DNA from: Hordeum vulgare subsp. vulgare | Taxonomy: Eukaryota > Streptophyta > Magnoliopsida > Poales > Poaceae | Assembly: GCF_904849725.1 (NCBI RefSeq) | Contig: NC_058521.1 | Span: 431,104,676-431,168,675 of the forward strand | Length of the DNA: 64,000 bases | Direction: 5' to 3' | In this document: positions 47,189 to 59,681 of the stretch, piece by piece | Layout: every line of letters starts with the position of its first letter | How positions within the stretch are numbered: position 1 is the first letter of the stretch | The notes under the pieces: model-generated | Seen by the model: only the letters and a program-made list of their open reading frames with translations | Database searches by the model: none | What the model was told of the DNA's origin: nothing | Position numbers and translations under genes: made by a program

Positions 47189-49999
47189 CTTTTTACCTGC
47201 AAGCTTGAAGTCATAGTTAAGTTCTTTAACAACCCAAAAAACTTTATGTTCCAATTCAAGAGGTAAATGATATGCTTTTCCATAAACCATTTTATAAGTA
47301 GACATGCCCATAGGATTCTTATAAGCAATTCTATAAGCCCACAAAGCATCATCTAATTTCTTAGACCAATTCTTTCTAGATCTATTGACAGTCTTTTGCA
47401 AAATCAACTTTATCTCCCTATTGCTCAATTCAACTTGACCACCAGATTGAGGATGATAGGGAGACGCCATTCTATGATTAACATCATACTTAGCAAGCAT
47501 CTTATGGAAAGCACCATGAATAAAATATGAACCACCATCATTCATAATATATCTAGGGACTCCAAACTTTGGAAAGATTAGTTCCTTGAGGATTTTAATA
47601 GAAGTGTTGTGATTAGCACAGCTAGTGGGGATAGCCTCAACCCACTTGGTGACATAATCAACAGCAACAAGAATATGAGTATACCCATTGGACTTAGGAA
47701 AATGTCCCATATAATCAAAGCCCCAAACATCAAATGGTTCAATAACAAGAGAATAATTCATAGGCATTTCCTAACATGTACTGGTATTACCAATCCTTTG
47801 ACACTCATCACAAGATAAGACAAACTTACAAGTGTCCGTGAAGAGAGTAGGCCAATAAAAACCAGATTCCAATACCTTATGTGCGATTCTATCTCCTGGA
47901 TGGTGTCCTCCATAAGCTTCAGAGTGACACTTCTGAAGAATTTGTTCCTGTTCATGCTCAGGTACACAACGTCTAACAATACCATCCAAGCCTTCTTTAT
48001 AAAGATGTGGGTCATCCCAGAAATAGTGTCTCAAATCATAAAAAGAACTTTTTCTTTTGTTGTTAAGCAAAACTAGGGGGTATAAACTTAGCAACAATAT
48101 AATTAGCATAGTCTGCATACCAAGGAGTATTATGAGAAACATTAATAGGAGCTAATTGCTCATCAGGAAAACTATCATTAATAGGTTGTGGGTCATCAAG
48201 CACATTTTCCAATCTAGACACATTATCAGCCATGAGATTCTCAGCCCCTTCCCTATCAACAATATGAAGATCAAACTCTTGCAGCAAAAGAACCCACCTA
48301 ATAAGCCTAGGCTTAGCATCTTTCTTTTCCATAAGATACCTAATAGCAGCATGATTAGTGTGAATAGTAACTTTGGAATCAACAATATACGATCTAAAGT
48401 TATCACAAGCAAACACAACTGCTAGAAACTCATTTTCAGTGGTAGCATAATCCCTTTGTGCAGTGTCCAAAGTCTTTCTAGCATAATGAATAACATTCAT
48501 ATTCTTATCAACTTTGTGTTCTAGAACACCACCAACATCATAATCACTAGCATCACACATAATTTCAAAAGGTAAATCCGAATCAGGTGGCTGAACAATA
48601 GGTCCAAAAATTAAAGCTGACTTAAGAGTTTTAAAGGCTTCTACACAATCATCATAAAAAACAAACGGAACATCTTTTTGCAAAAGATTGGTAAGAGGCC
48701 TAGAAATTTTAGACAAGTCTTTAATAAATCTCCTACAGAGACCAACATGACCAAGGAAACTTCTTATACCTTTAATATCCTTTGGGCATGGCATCTTCTC
48801 GATAGCATCCGCATTTGCTTTATCAACCTCAATACCTCTTTCATAAATTTTATGGCCCAAGACAATACCTTCATTAACCATAAAGTTGCACTTCTCCCAA
48901 ATCAAGACAAGATTTTGTTTGTTCACATCTCTGCAAAACTCGATCAAGGTTGCTTAAGCAATCATCAAAAGAAATTTCGTATATGGAGAAATCATCCATG
49001 AAAACCTCAACAATCTTTCCACAAAAACCAGAGAAGATTGCAGTCATACATCTTTAAAAAGTAGCACGTGCATTGCATAAACCAAAAGGCATACGTTTAT
49101 AAAAAAAGTTCCAAAAAAGCATGTAAAGTGGTTTTCTCTTGATCAGATTGTGCAACAGGTATTTAAGAAAAACTGGCATAACCATCCAAGAAACAAAAGT
49201 GTGTGTGCTTAGACAACCTTTCTAACATTTTATCAATAAAAGGTAAAGGGTAATGATCTTTACTAGTAGCTTTATTCAACTTCCTAAAATCTATCACCAT
49301 TGTGTAACAAGTTACTATCCTCTAAGGAATAAGTTCATTCTTATCATTAGGAACAACAGTAATACCACCCTTTTTAGGATCACAATGAATTGGACTCACC
49401 CATACTATCAGCTATGGGGTAGATAATACCTCCTTCAAAGCTTTAATATTTTAGTTCTTACCACATCCTTCATCTTTTGATTTAAACATCGTTGGTGGTC
49501 AACAACAGGTTTAGCATCTAGTTACATATTAATCTTGTGCTAACATAGAGTGGGACTAATGCCCTTAGAACTTTTAATAATCTCTTTTCCTCGTGCTCTA
49601 AAAGGTTAGCACTGCTAATAAGAGGATATATTTTCTTTTCATCAAGATAAGCATATTTCAGAGTATCATGCAATTGCTTCACTTCAAACACAGGATCACT
49701 CTTAGGTGGAGGAGGACCTCCCAAAGTTTCAACACGCAAATTAAGCTTAAGGATAGGTGGTTGTTTAAAGAAAACCTCATCTATTTCATTCCTTTCATTC
49801 ATATGCATATCATTCTCATGCTCAAGCAAATATTGTTCCAATGGATCAGTAGGAGGGAAAACAATAGCAGCAAGACTAACAATTTCATATTTACTAGGCA
49901 ACTCTATATCATGTGGTTGTCTACGAAACTTAGAGAAATTAAATTCATGAGAGACACCACCAAAGTTGACACTAACAATATACTTAGCACAATCAATTT
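47189..49999 (-). pseudogene. Element J pol: RT, RNase H, integrase, degenerate
   Basis: Reading the minus strand from 49999: protease/RT linker (frame 49901-49518), a decayed RT (49517-48950), then RT end plus RNase H (frame 48947-48063, with [12 protein letters not shown] and NEFLAVVFA). After a TAA at 48065-48063 and a 1-base shift, the integrase follows: finger ending CDECQRIG (about 47815-47795), TAG at 47773-47771, and the core with GFDYMG (about 47710), NDGGSYF (about 47545) and QVELSNREI (about 47430). The frame ends at the K LTR near 47189, so the integrase C-terminus is lost. The domain order and sequence match D. Confidence 0.88.
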
Positions 50000-50004
50000 A
50001 AGCA

Positions 50005-53000
50005 TGTCGGGACCCTCATCCTAAGCCATAGGAATCCAGCCTGTAACACATCGCATCTCTTTGCGGTCTCACGCACGGTTATCCCCACGGCTGCAGCCTT
50101 GCCTTAGTCGGGACCGTTTGCGCCTTTTGACTCGCTTATGCAATTGTTTCGCTAGCAATCCATTGACAAAGAAGCCGGATCAACATGTCTAGTCACAAAC
50201 CAAAGCGGCAGTTCCGCACAGGGACAGGCATACATGACCCAGCAAAGCAGGTGTCGGTCACCAGCGAATGTAGACGAGTCGTAGCAGGCTACAAGGACTC
50301 CATTACATCGGTGACATTTCCCCAACGGGGACAGACACATCAGCTAAGAAGGACACATGCCGGTCAACCAATGTGTCTGGAGCAGTAGTGAACTACCATG
50401 GCTCGTTGGATCACAAAGGGGCATTTCCCTGTAAGGAATGCTACTAAAGCCTACGGCTAGGTAATCGAACCCCATACATATCAAATACAACATACGTACG
50501 CATGGCGTACCGATATGTATAGATACATCGATGGCATCACAACATAACCATAAACATACAAACTTTATTTGGAAGGCTCGGAAGAGCCACACACACATAA
50601 TATTACAAGGTAGGGGTCTCACGACCCATCATCACAAGTCATACACACAATTCTTGCAGACTAGCGAAAGAGTAAGTTGTCTGAGTACAGACAGATGGAA
50701 GGATAAAGGCACATGGCTTGACTATCTACAGACCCATCATAGGGCCACATCGTAGCTGGGATACCAGCTACTCGTCGTCGTCGATGTCTAGGTAGAACCC
50801 TCCATTAGGGTCATTAACAACCTCTGCAACAATTATTAAGCAAACGTGAGTACAAAAGTACTCAGCAAGACTTTAGGATAAACTATCTACTCATGCAATC
50901 TATCAACAAGGAGTTGTGGGGTTTCATGCAGAAAGCCAGCATTTGGCTCGTGGCTAGACAACTTGCATTTTTAAATAGTTTTAACAACTTTGATTTCTCG
51001 CACACGAGTCCACTAACACCACAACAATACTCCATCGTGGAATCATTCCGTCTCCATACGGCAATGCCGTCCACGACACTCACGCTTATCTTGACAATTT
51101 TATGAGTAGCCATTAAAGTTATCTATGATCAACATATGTCTCCAAGTAGTCCATATCTGCGGACGCGGCTATTCGAATAGATCATAACCCTGCAGGGGCG
51201 TACTTCTTCACACTAGCTCTCGTCACTTATCGCCATGTGCACATCATGCACCTCGGCAACCTTCAAGAGGAAGCCCAGCGAGGGAGTCGGCCACGACCGT
51301 TAACCACGCTAATACTTAGTCCAGGTCTATCGCCTATCTGAGGGTAACCCATACGGAAGTCCGGCCGAGGTTTCCACCACGGCCCCAAACGATGTGCGCG
51401 GGGTTCCCAAGCCCACCATCCGGGTGCCACTTGGTACACCGTGCCACTGCCTACCGCATCATAGCCCACCTCTAAGGTCAGCACTACGCACGGCCTCCAG
51501 CATGACTATAAACACCAAAAACTACTTGCAACTCCTGGACCGAGTACTAAGCGATTAATAAGTCGAGCGAGGTCATATTTTAGAGCCCAGCATGTGGTAG
51601 TATCTCGTCTTGGATTACATACACGGAACTCAGTTCCTAAGGACGGTTCCAATGAAACAACCCGCCATGTACTCCTATATAGCCTTTCACCAGTACCTTT
51701 ACCAAATCAAGTTCATCACACAACCTTTACTTACTGAACACATTCTCGCAATTCTGTTCATCACCCAGATGACATACCATACACAACTCTAAGCATAGCA
51801 TGCATAGCAGGATAAGGCACATCATGGCTCAAGCATCTACAAGGTATGCTAGGTTGCAAGGTTCAGCTATTTACTGTGACAAAAACAGGTCATGCAAAGG
51901 AAGTGGGTTCAACTAACGTGCCAAAACCATTTGAAGCATTTGATCCTAATGCAATAAGTAAGTGCAGGAGCGAGAACATGGGATTTATCGGGATGATCAA
52001 AATGGTTGCTTGCCTTGTTGCTCAGCATGACATCCACAGGTCCAACTGGTCGTTGAAAGTCAAACCTGACCAATGGGACCCACTGGTCAGTGACTGTTTA
52101 TGTTTTTATTTAATTAATATTTTTACTAATCTTAAACTTAATTAACCAGGGGCTGGCCCCACCTGTCATAGACTCAGGGGGGTCAGATCCACCGGCGGCG
52201 AGGTCGTCCTCGCCGGCGGTGAGCCTCCGGCGACCACCAGAATGGCGGAGGGGCTCGGAAATCCTATTCCGACAACCATTTGCGCGGCAAAAGGCACCAG
52301 ACTGACCAGCGTTCATCCGCCGTTCCATTTCTGCTCAGAACCAGGGCTGATCTGGCCGGAGATGACGCCGGCGACGACCTTGGCGGCGGCCGAAGCTCGG
52401 GCATCATCGAGGTCATCGAAACAAGGGGCATCACGCGCGGGGCTAGGCTCCTACAGCATCTATGCGACATGCTGAAGCGTTTGCAAGCCTCAGATCAACG
52501 AGCCGATCACTGGAGAGACACCGGCGACGAGCTACCACAGCGGTCATCGTCGGGCTCCGGTGGAATCAGGAGCTAGGGCTCGGGATCGAGAGGGGAAATA
52601 GGGGGAAAAGGATCCTGAGCTCACGAGGAATGCAGAGGCGTTGAAAGTAGGCTCGGGAAAGGCCTGAGGAGGAAGAACAGCGGCGATGAACGTCGGCGAT
52701 CCGAGGAGGAAGAAGGCGGCTTCTCGGTGATTCGCTGCGTCTCGGCGTCGAGCTCGTGGCTTGGAAGCTTCAGGGGACCCTGGCGGTTCTTCTGCGCGGC
52801 TCAGGAGGGAAGGAGGCAGGGCAGAGCGACGGCGAGCTCGAGCTCTGCTCGGGCTCCAATGGCGGCCGAGAGGAGAGAGAACAGGGGGGGAATGGGGAGG
52901 GGATGAGCTTGGGGAGGCCTCGGGGAGCTTATCCCCGATCTCGCCAGCGCGACGCGGCGGCCAGGCAGGCACGCAGCTGCGTGGGCGCGCCGGATCGACC

Positions 53001-53549
53001 GGCGGCCACCTCCTGCTCCCACTGGCAGGGAGGAAGACGACAGGTAAGGTGGGGTGGGTTTCAGGTAAGCGTAGGATAGCATTTTTCCATTTTTCTGTTT
53101 CTGTTTTATTTGCTGACATTGATTTCTATTTATTTTGGCTTCAAAATGCAAACTAAAAATAATTTGAAAAATGCTGGGGTGTTAGTTGCAATATTTCCAA
53201 TCACGCATAAAGTTTTCAGCATTTTTGAAAACTATGTATTTTTGAATTCAAATATAAGTTTGAATTCAGAGACTTGCTAGTTTAAAAATAAAATGCCAAA
53301 AGTGATTTGAAAATAGTTTTCTCCCCTAATAATTTGTTTTCAATATTTATCGGAAATATTGAACTTTTAAGAAGGCCATTTTGGGTTCATTGATTTTGAC
53401 AAGATTTGAATTTCCTTTGAATAAGAAGTGGCTAGGGTTTTTGGTTGAGTTTCACCACTTCTTTGGAGTTTGTTTCAATTTCTTGAATGCAATGGAAGAA
53501 AACATGAGCACAAATACTAAACCCTAGTTAGGGATCCACGGATGTGACA
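50005..53549 (-). mobile_element. Solo LTR L: Tekay-type, 3.5 kb
   Basis: A single LTR from TGTCGGGACCCTC to ...CACGGATGTGACA with a perfect duplication AAGCA (50000-50004 and 53550-53554). It sits in J exactly between the protease and RT coding parts, with no internal domain. Its layout is like the LTR of A: a long left part with the palindromic block (51160-51200), a GC-rich core (52150-53060) and an AT-rich U3 (53080-53549). This sets the minus orientation. Open frames in the GC-rich core look non-coding. A solo LTR this long implies the loss of a very large element by recombination. Confidence 0.92.
51160..51200. promoter_or_regulatory. Palindromic block in LTR L
   Basis: GGACGCGGCTATTCGAATAG followed by ACCCTGCAGGGGCG. 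It contains the perfect palindrome CTATTCGAATAG (51169-51180) and the palindromic CCCTGCAGGG, as in LTRs A and M. Confidence 0.6.
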
Positions 53550-53554
53550 AAGCA

Positions 53555-55011
53555 TTAACAATATTCAAGTAGGTCTACCAAATATGATTGGACAAAAGCT
53601 ATCTTGTGGAGAACCAAGAACAATAAAATCAGTAGGGTTTTTGATCTTACCACATAAGACTTCAACATCTCTCACAATACCAAGTGGTGAAATAGTATTT
53701 TTGTCGGCAAGCTTAATAGTGAAATCAATATCCTTAATCTCCGCAGGTGCAATATCATTCACGACTTCTTGATATAAAGTAAAAGGAATAGCGCTTATGC
53801 TAGCACCCACATCACGTAAACCATGATAGCAATGATCTCCAATTTTAATAGAAATAACAGGCATGCTAACTACGGGTCTATTTTTATTCTTAAGATCGGG
53901 ACTAGCAATTCTAGAAGTATTATCACAGAAGGAAATAACATGTTCATCCAATTCATCAACTAAAGCAATGTTAGGTTCAACCTTAGTTTGCTCAAAGGTT
54001 GTAGGTTTTCTAACATATTTTTTCCTAACTACAGAAGAAACCTTAGAGTGCTCTTTAATTCTAATAGGAAAAGGTGGTTTCCCAAAATAAGTAGTAGGAA
54101 CAACTGGATCAACATTGTAGACAATAGTTTTCTCTTCTTTAATCTGAGGAGGTTTTTCCTTAATTGCTATAGGAGGATGGTATTTAAACCACTTCTCCTT
54201 AGGAAGATCAACATGAGTAGCAAAAGATTCGCAAAAAGAGGCTACTATTTTAGAGCCAAGTCCATATTTGGTGCTGAATTTCTGAAAGGCATAGGTTTCC
54301 ATACAAGATTTAACACAATCAAACTCAAGATTTATACCTGACTCATTACCTTTGTCGATCTCCCAATCTTCATGGTTGCACTTAATCTTTACAAGAAGAT
54401 CCCATTAAATTCAATAGTCTTCTTCATAAAAGAACTAGCTGAAGAAGAATCAAGCATATTTCGATCATTATGAGAAAGTCGAGCGTAAAGTTTTTCAAGA
54501 ATTATTTCTCTTGAGAGCTCATGATTGGGGCATGTATGAAGCATATACTTGAGCCTCCCCACAAGCTTGAGCGATACTTTCACCTTCACGAGGCCAGAAG
54601 TTGTAAATATAATTCCGATCATGATGAACCAAATGCATAGGATAAAATTTCTGGTGGAACTCCAGTTTCAAACGATTCCAATCCCATATGTCAGTATCAT
54701 CACATAGACTATACCATGTCAATGCCTTTCCCTCCAAAGATAAAGGGAACACTTTCTTCTTAGCCCAGTCTCCAAATAAACCCGCAAGCTTAAACAATCC
54801 ACAAATTTCATCCACATAAATTAAGTGCATATCAGGATGTTTAGTTCCATCGCCTGCAGAAGGATTAGCTAAAAAAAATTCAATAAGACCAACAGGAATT
54901 TCATAAGCAATATCTTCAGTAGCCTCCGTATGTGGTGGAGAGGTAACTCTAGTGGTTTATCGGTCGAGTTAAAGATATCCCAAACAATCCTCTCAAAGGA
55001 TTAATTTCCAT
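53555..55011 (-). pseudogene. Element J gag-protease, frameshifted
   Basis: Starts with an ATG at 55011-55009 (MEINPLRGLFG), equivalent to the D start. The gag segment KALTWYSLCDD...LKLEFHQKFYP is at about 54725-54645. Frame changes occur near 54540 and 54400. The protease part (frame 54302-53565) has RDVGASISAIPF (about 53820-53785) where the catalytic Asp-Gly-Ala/Ser is expected, and reaches FGRPT at the edge of LTR L. The product would be Gag and aspartic protease; the copy is inactive. Confidence 0.87.
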
Positions 55012-55088
55012 AGTGACAAGTAGCAATAAATTTCAGCATGTAACAAAAATATTTCCTTACCAATTTCCACTCACGAAAGTCGCTCCAG

Positions 55089-55106
55089 TTCCCGACAACG
55101 ACGCCA
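55089..55106 (-). other. Element J primer binding site
   Basis: The minus strand reads TGGCGTCGTTGTCGGGAA about 11 bases after the LTR end, the tRNA-Asp type with a few changes. Confidence 0.8.
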
Positions 55107-55117
55107 GAAAAGAGCCT

Positions 55118-56612
55118 TGATGACCCACAACTATAGGGGATCAATCGTAGTCCATCCGATAAGTAAGAGTGTCGAAGCTAATGAGGAGTAGAAGGTAATG
55201 ACAAGTGGTTTTCAACAAGGTAGTTCTACAAGCACTGAAACAAGCGGTAACAGATAGTTTGGTAACAAGATAATTTGCCGCGGGAAACTAGGGACAAATG
55301 TAAATAAAGTGCAGAAAGATACACCAATACTTTTGAGTGCAAAGGACAGGCCGGGACAAGTACTTATAGTGATGGAAACGTTCTTGAGGACACACGGGAA
55401 TTTCATCTAGTCACTTTCACCATGTTCATTTGATTCGCGTTTGCTACTTTGATTATTTGATATGTGGGTGGACCGATGCTTGGGTGTTATTCTTACTTGA
55501 ACAAGCCTCCCACTTATGATTACCCCCTCTCGCAAGCATCCGCAACTACGAAAAGAGAATTAAGACAAAGTCTAACCATATCAATTAACATTTGGATCCA
55601 AATCAGCCCCTTACAGAATAGCGCATAAATAGGGGTTTAAGCTTCTGTCACTCTAGCAACCCATCATCTAATTACTACTCCACAGTGAGTTCCCTTAGGC
55701 CCATGAATGATGAAGTGTCATGTAGTCGACGTTCACATGACACCACTAAGAGAATCACAACATACATATCATCAAAATATCAAACAAATACCAAATTCAC
55801 ATCATTACTTATGACAAGACTTCTCCCATGTACTCAAGAACAAAAGTAACTACTCACTCATCATCATGGTGTTCAAGATCAGAGGGGTATAAAATAACAT
55901 GAAGGATCTGAACATTTAATATCTCAAGAGGCAAACCAACTAGCATCAACTACGATAAGTAATCAACACTACAAGCCAATCACAGGTACCAATCTGAAGT
56001 TCTGACACAAAGATTGAATACAAGAGATGAACAAGGGTTTGAGATTAGATGGTGTTGTTGATGGTGATGATGAACATTGGTCCTCCCACGATGAGAGGGT
56101 TGTTGGTGATGACGAAGGCTTCGATTTCCCCCTCCCGGAGGGAAGTGTTCCCGGCGGAATTTGCTCGCCAGAGAGAAAAAGTGCTCCTGCTCTAGTTCTG
56201 CCTCGTGGCATCGACGCCTCGTCCCTAAAGTATCCCCATAAAAGTTTTAGGGTAAAATGACTTATATACCAGAAGGAGAAGGTCAACGTGGGCTAGGGGC
56301 TCCACACAACATGAGGGAGCGCCCCAGGGGGGCACACATGGCTTGCATCCTCCAATGGATCCTTGGCCCAGTATTTTTTATATATTCCGAAATAATTCTC
56401 CGTGAAATTTCAGCCCATTTGGAGATGTGCAGAATAGGCATCTCTGTTGTAGCTTTTTGAGGCCCTGAAATCTAGTTGCCGGCATTCTCCCTCCTTGTGT
56501 AAATCTTCAATATTAAGAGAGAAAAGGAATTAGAAATACTCCACGAAGTGTTATATTGATCAAAAACTTTATAAATAGCAGCAATGAAACATGATGCAAA
56601 ATTGACGTATCA
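55118..56612 (-). repeat. Element J 5' LTR
   Basis: 1,495 bp. The plus strand runs from TGATGACCCACAACTATAGG to ...GCAAAATTGACGTATCA. Related to the LTR of D in reverse, and the partner of 44430-45502. Confidence 0.92.
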
Positions 56613-57066
56613 ATGACAACATATAGATCAAAGCTTCGACAAAATATATAATCAATGATTATCATCGATGATTTGAGAGGTATGTGAATAGCAATAGTTC
56701 CCCCTAAATTTTTGCATTATTTTAAATCTGCGTTAGAGTGCAAATGCATAATCGATTAGGATTATGGGTTACTCTTCCATGTCACATACAACTTGGTGGT
56801 GCGCATAAATGATATGAGTGAATAGTAATGCACATAGAACCAAACAAGCAAGTGAATGATCATGATGTAGATACCTCAAAGGTAATAACGTGGTAGCAGC
56901 AAACAATCAAAGTGTATGAGAAAACACACATCTAAGCAGATAAAGTCATCCAAAAGACCAAAAGTTTTGAAAAAACAAATAGGAGCAAATAAAGTGCAAA
57001 AGCTATCCCTCTCGAAGCTCTATTGATATATACACTCCTCCCCTTTGGCAACAAGTACCAAAAGAT

Positions 57067-57860
57067 TCAAAGGTCTAGTCTAAGTGTCTCTCTGGCACGA
57101 TCTCCTCCTGTAGGAGAAGTTGCAGTAGACAAGAGAGCATCGACGAAGGCTTGGGTAGATGTTGCTGGAGCTGGAGCTGGAGGTGTAGACAATGGAGGTG
57201 CTGGAGCAGGAGCTGAAGCTTGAGTTGATGAGGATGGTCTTTCTTTCGATACTAGCACAACTGCTGACCTGGTCTGGGTCATGAACCGAGTGGTAGTATG
57301 AAGAGGCAAATCATCATCATCATCATCATCATCATCGTCATCATCATCACTAGAGCATGGAATCTTCACTAAGTCAACTTCATGCTGAAGCTGCTAAATA
57401 GTAGTGGTCAACTCCGTTACCTTCACATCCAGGTCATGGAATTTTGTCTCCACGATCCTCTCTAAACTCTTCTGATTCAGCAAGATCTCTGAAATATTCT
57501 TTTCCATCCCTTGGATGGTGCTACCCAAGAAAGACATCTGCTCATCTCTGGTTCTAAGTGGTGGGGGTTGAACTGGAGCTTTTCTAACAGCCTCTGCAGC
57601 TGCTGCTTTTGCAGCCTTTCTAGTTGTAGCTGAGCTGGGATGGGTGTCATCCATCACAACTATATTTTCCTCAAACTCTGGCTAAAGTGGCAAATGAGGA
57701 CGATCAAGCTTATATGCATGCTTGCCAATCTTGGCATTGATGAGCATTGGAATGTATGGTGCATATCCACATAATCTCTTCTGATATGCAGCAGTCCTCC
57801 TGACAGTCTCAGGATGGGGCTCATTCAAGTTGTTCTGACTGTCAATGGAACCTTACATCT
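57067..57860 (-). pseudogene. Element X protein: coiled coil, poly-Asp and Pro/Ala-rich tail
   Basis: One minus-strand frame from about 57860 to 57067, with TAG stops at 57684-57682 and 57396-57394. It opens with KRLCGYAPYIPMLINAKIGK, then an Ala/Lys-rich stretch, a helical part (QGMEKNISEILLNQKSLERI and KFHDLDVKVTEL), a run of 13 Asp (CAT repeats at about 57310-57350), and a Pro/Ala/Ser-rich tail. I have seen similar proteins with this abundant wheat repeat and think it is a gag-like or putative plant transposon protein, but I see no catalytic motif. The real start codon is unclear. Confidence 0.5.
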
Positions 57861-58109
57861 TGCAAACCAAACACACAAGCAAACTCGAAGACTAGGAGAC
57901 AAGCAAACAAACTAACCGTGTGAGAAGATATAGAAGAGCTTGAAAAGATAAGCATCACAAAATTGGAGAAGTTTTATCAAATTTGAACTTTGAAAAAAAT
58001 AGTTTTAACTTTCAACAAAATTGGATTTCGGTTCCATCGAGTTAATAATTTCAGAGCCACTAAGACACATGATCTCATTTACAAAAACTTGGCACCTCTT
58101 TTCAGTTTC

Positions 58110-58745
58110 ACAAAAAGAAGAACTCGGTTCCACCCAGACCATTCTCACCAACCCTAAAACTAAAACCGGTACTACCGACTTTTTTCAACTCGGCGACACC
58201 GAGATTCAATCTGGCGGACTAACAAACCTAAAATATTCATTGCTTGCTATTCTAAAGGATTTTTCTTCTAGATAGTATACTTGCAATAGTGGATAGAAAA
58301 TGGCAGAACTTAATTTGTGCAAGAATCAGACGAGGAGCGCAAAAAGTGATCGAATTCATACCCTAACTTGGTGTGGATCCACTATGGCCGCGACGACGAG
58401 GAACATTCCGTCGGCAGTGATGACTCCAATGGCGAGGGGGCACGAGAGGATCAAGATTAATGTCGAGGGGACTAGGGCACGACCGCAAAGGGGTGCGGCG
58501 AGGCGGCGTGTGAAAGAATATTTTTCACAAGTCGGGTCCGCTGGTATATATATATCCCCTCATTCTCGGTGACACTGAGTTGTGATTTTCGGTGCCACCG
58601 AGTTCCATAACTGTCAACTGATAGAGAAACTCGGTGAGGCCAAAAAGCAAGACCTTGTGGTACTGAAACGAATAAAACTTAGGAACCCTAGGCTTCGGCG
58701 GGACCGAGATTTTGAGGTTGGTCACACCGAGATGGATTTTGGGAG
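58110..58745. repeat. TCGGTGNNACCGA array, right
   Basis: Clear copies include TCGGCGACACCGA (about 58190), TCGGTGACACTGA (about 58565), TCGGTGCCACCGA (about 58590) and TCGGTGAGGCC (about 58632), with weaker ones at about 58700-58735. It is denser near the promoter-like TATA. Confidence 0.7.
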
Positions 58746-59681
58746 GTTTTAGAATTCAGCCCTTGTCGAGACGGATCTGTGAGTGCTACTCACACAGAGT
58801 GTCCCTAAAGTGCTTTCTCAATTTTTGTGATGTGGCATGAATAGAATTTGAGACGAGAAAGCATAGATAGCTAGAGGAGGGTACTTAGGCATTCTTGTAT
58901 ATCCAATTGGCCAAATAAAATAGAAAGCTAAATAAAAACAATAGGATATCCTCGAATGAGCAAATCATGCATACCAACATGCTCACACAATAAGATGTCA
59001 AATAAACATGGTGAACATGAACAAACATTCTAGCATCTATCAAGCACTTTGGCAATGACGAATTCATCTATATATGAGTATATTGACTTAGGAGCCAAGT
59101 AAGAATACTTGATAATAGGTCATACTCATTGATTAAGCACAAGTGGGGTTACCAGTTTTACATAATGCATTAATGTGTTCACATCATTTAGGAGGCGCTT
59201 GTACTCAAGTCTTAGAGTAAAGCTCCCCCTAGATGTGACATCCCCCCTAAGAGGGATCAACTAACCTTGGGTTTTGTCATTGAAGACCTCAAGTAGGTGA
59301 AGTAGTGGTGCATGATCATTGTTAACGAAGATCATCTTGAGTTCTGAGCAATCCTTGTTGTTTCTTACTCTTCTCACTTACAAGGGTTAGTCCCAGAGCA
59401 AAAAGGATAAAAACAAAGATATATATGGACATGAAGTGAAATACATGGGAGGTGATGTCCAAAGATGCATTAATTACCTTGTCCCTTGCTCACCTTTGAG
59501 GGAATGTGTGACTCCTTGAACTAATGCATATGGTTGAGGTTGATTGCATGTAGTTCTTGCCAAAATGAATAAGAGTGAATTTCATTGGCGGAGTCACCCC
59601 TCAATAACTTTCGAGTTCTTCCTCTTGGGAACCCACATCACCTTGATGGGGATCCTTAGAGTTGTGGTAGCACTAGATGAG

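Larger units (their letters stand above)
44430..56612 (-). mobile_element. Element J: Athila-type Gypsy element, minus strand, heavily rearranged
   Basis: A relative of D read right to left: 5' LTR 56612-55118, tRNA-Asp-type primer site, gag-protease, pol, then a truncated 3' LTR 45502-44430. The target duplication is ATGAC on the right (56613-56617) and ATGAT on the left (44425-44429), one mismatch, inside element X. Solo LTR L splits protease from RT. Copia LTR K lies where the pol end, third ORF and 3' non-coding region should be, next to a large deletion. All frames are broken. Confidence 0.9.
56613..59681 (-). mobile_element. Element X, right part
   Basis: Continuation of X after J. It contains a minus-strand protein remnant (about 57860-57067), a second TCGGTGNNACCGA array (about 58110-58745) and a minus-strand promoter-like TATATATATA (about 58552-58543). 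Neither end of X shows a clear terminal repeat: on the right it is cut by M at 59682. About 58760-59681 holds no gene that I can recognise. Confidence 0.5.

Noticed and set aside
46877..47767. 296-codon minus-strand frame as a full integrase
   Set aside because: The integrase part ends near 47189; the Arg/Pro-rich tail is antisense of the K LTR.
52544..53156. 191-codon and other frames in solo LTR L
   Set aside because: Low-complexity Ser/Pro/Arg composition, overlapping frames on both strands, and a position inside a complete solo LTR.
57310..57350. CAT trinucleotide run as a separate microsatellite locus
   Set aside because: It is in frame within the X protein and codes for the poly-Asp run, so it is described there.
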